A stretch of DNA of 5,297 nt from an uncultured Lachnospiraceae bacterium. Its GTDB lineage: Bacteria; Bacillota; Clostridia; Lachnospirales; Lachnospiraceae. Shown here piece after piece: positions 5,245 to 5,297 of the stretch; position 1 is the first letter of the stretch; every line of letters begins with the position of its first letter. The stretch is taken from assembly GCA_910587955.1 (NCBI GenBank), contig CAJUNN010000076.1:1-5297 (forward strand), in the 5' to 3' direction. The notes beneath the pieces are model-generated. The model saw only the letters and a program-made list of their open reading frames with translations. It was not told the DNA's origin and made no database searches. The position numbers were made by a program, and so were the translations under genes.

Positions 5245-5297
5245 TCGGAGTAACAGGATTTGAACCTGCGACCTCTCGGCCCCCAGCCGAGCGCGCT
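5245..5297 (-). tRNA. tRNA-Pro (anticodon GGG), 5' part outside the window
   Basis: Visible on the minus strand are the 3' strand of the D arm (from about tRNA position 21), the anticodon stem CTCGG/CCGAG around loop CTGGGGG, with anticodon GGG at 5284-5282, variable loop, T arm with GCAGG/CCTGT and loop TTCAAAT, the acceptor 3' strand TACTCCG and discriminator A at 5245. The next bases are TTTT, so CCA is not encoded and must be added enzymatically. About 20 nucleotides of the 5' end are missing. It decodes CCC and CCU proline codons. Confidence 0.93.

Noticed and set aside
5030..5263. Plus-strand open frame of 77 codons across the glnA leader and tRNA terminator
   Set aside because: It runs antisense through a promoter, an attenuator and a terminator, and the protein is unlike any family I recognise.

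Overview
The window looks like the chromosome of an anaerobic Firmicute of class Clostridia, most plausibly a Lachnospiraceae or similar gut clostridium. This is inferred from four things: an alpha-type (unadenylylated) glutamine synthetase paired with an ANTAR-domain regulator, the single-step diaminopimelate aminotransferase DapL, strong AGGAGG-type ribosome sites with several GTG starts, and sigma-70/sigma-A type promoters. No species is claimed. Every gene I can support lies on the minus strand, so the text runs from high to low coordinates.

Layout from the right edge: the 3' part of a tRNA-Pro (anticodon GGG) and its intrinsic terminator; a near-consensus promoter; a short leader that contains an intrinsic terminator and a competing hexaloop hairpin; glnA (glutamine synthetase); an ANTAR regulator with a degenerate receiver domain; dapF (diaminopimelate epimerase); a short module bounded by two identical 23-bp direct repeats; dapL (LL-diaminopimelate aminotransferase); then a separate promoter with nested inverted repeats in front of a LacI-family regulator that is cut by the left edge.

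The four middle genes read as one nitrogen-assimilation and cell-wall/lysine operon. GlnA makes glutamine. The ANTAR protein belongs to a family of RNA-binding antiterminators. The glnA leader carries a terminator whose 5' arm is shared with a small hairpin showing the A1/G4 hexaloop expected of an ANTAR target. The simplest model is therefore that the ANTAR protein controls read-through into its own operon. DapL converts tetrahydrodipicolinate to LL-diaminopimelate with glutamate as amino donor, and DapF converts that to meso-diaminopimelate, so the last two genes are consecutive pathway steps. Because no promoter or terminator is visible between glnA and dapL, they may be under the same nitrogen-responsive switch.

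The points most worth checking are the leader attenuator, the unusual active-site flap of the glutamine synthetase (the usual flap glutamate is a threonine, with five extra residues before it), the loss of all receiver signature residues in the ANTAR protein, and the repeat module between dapF and dapL. I saw no CRISPR array, insertion sequence or phage gene. No plus-strand gene is supported; plus-strand open frames are shadows of the genes above.
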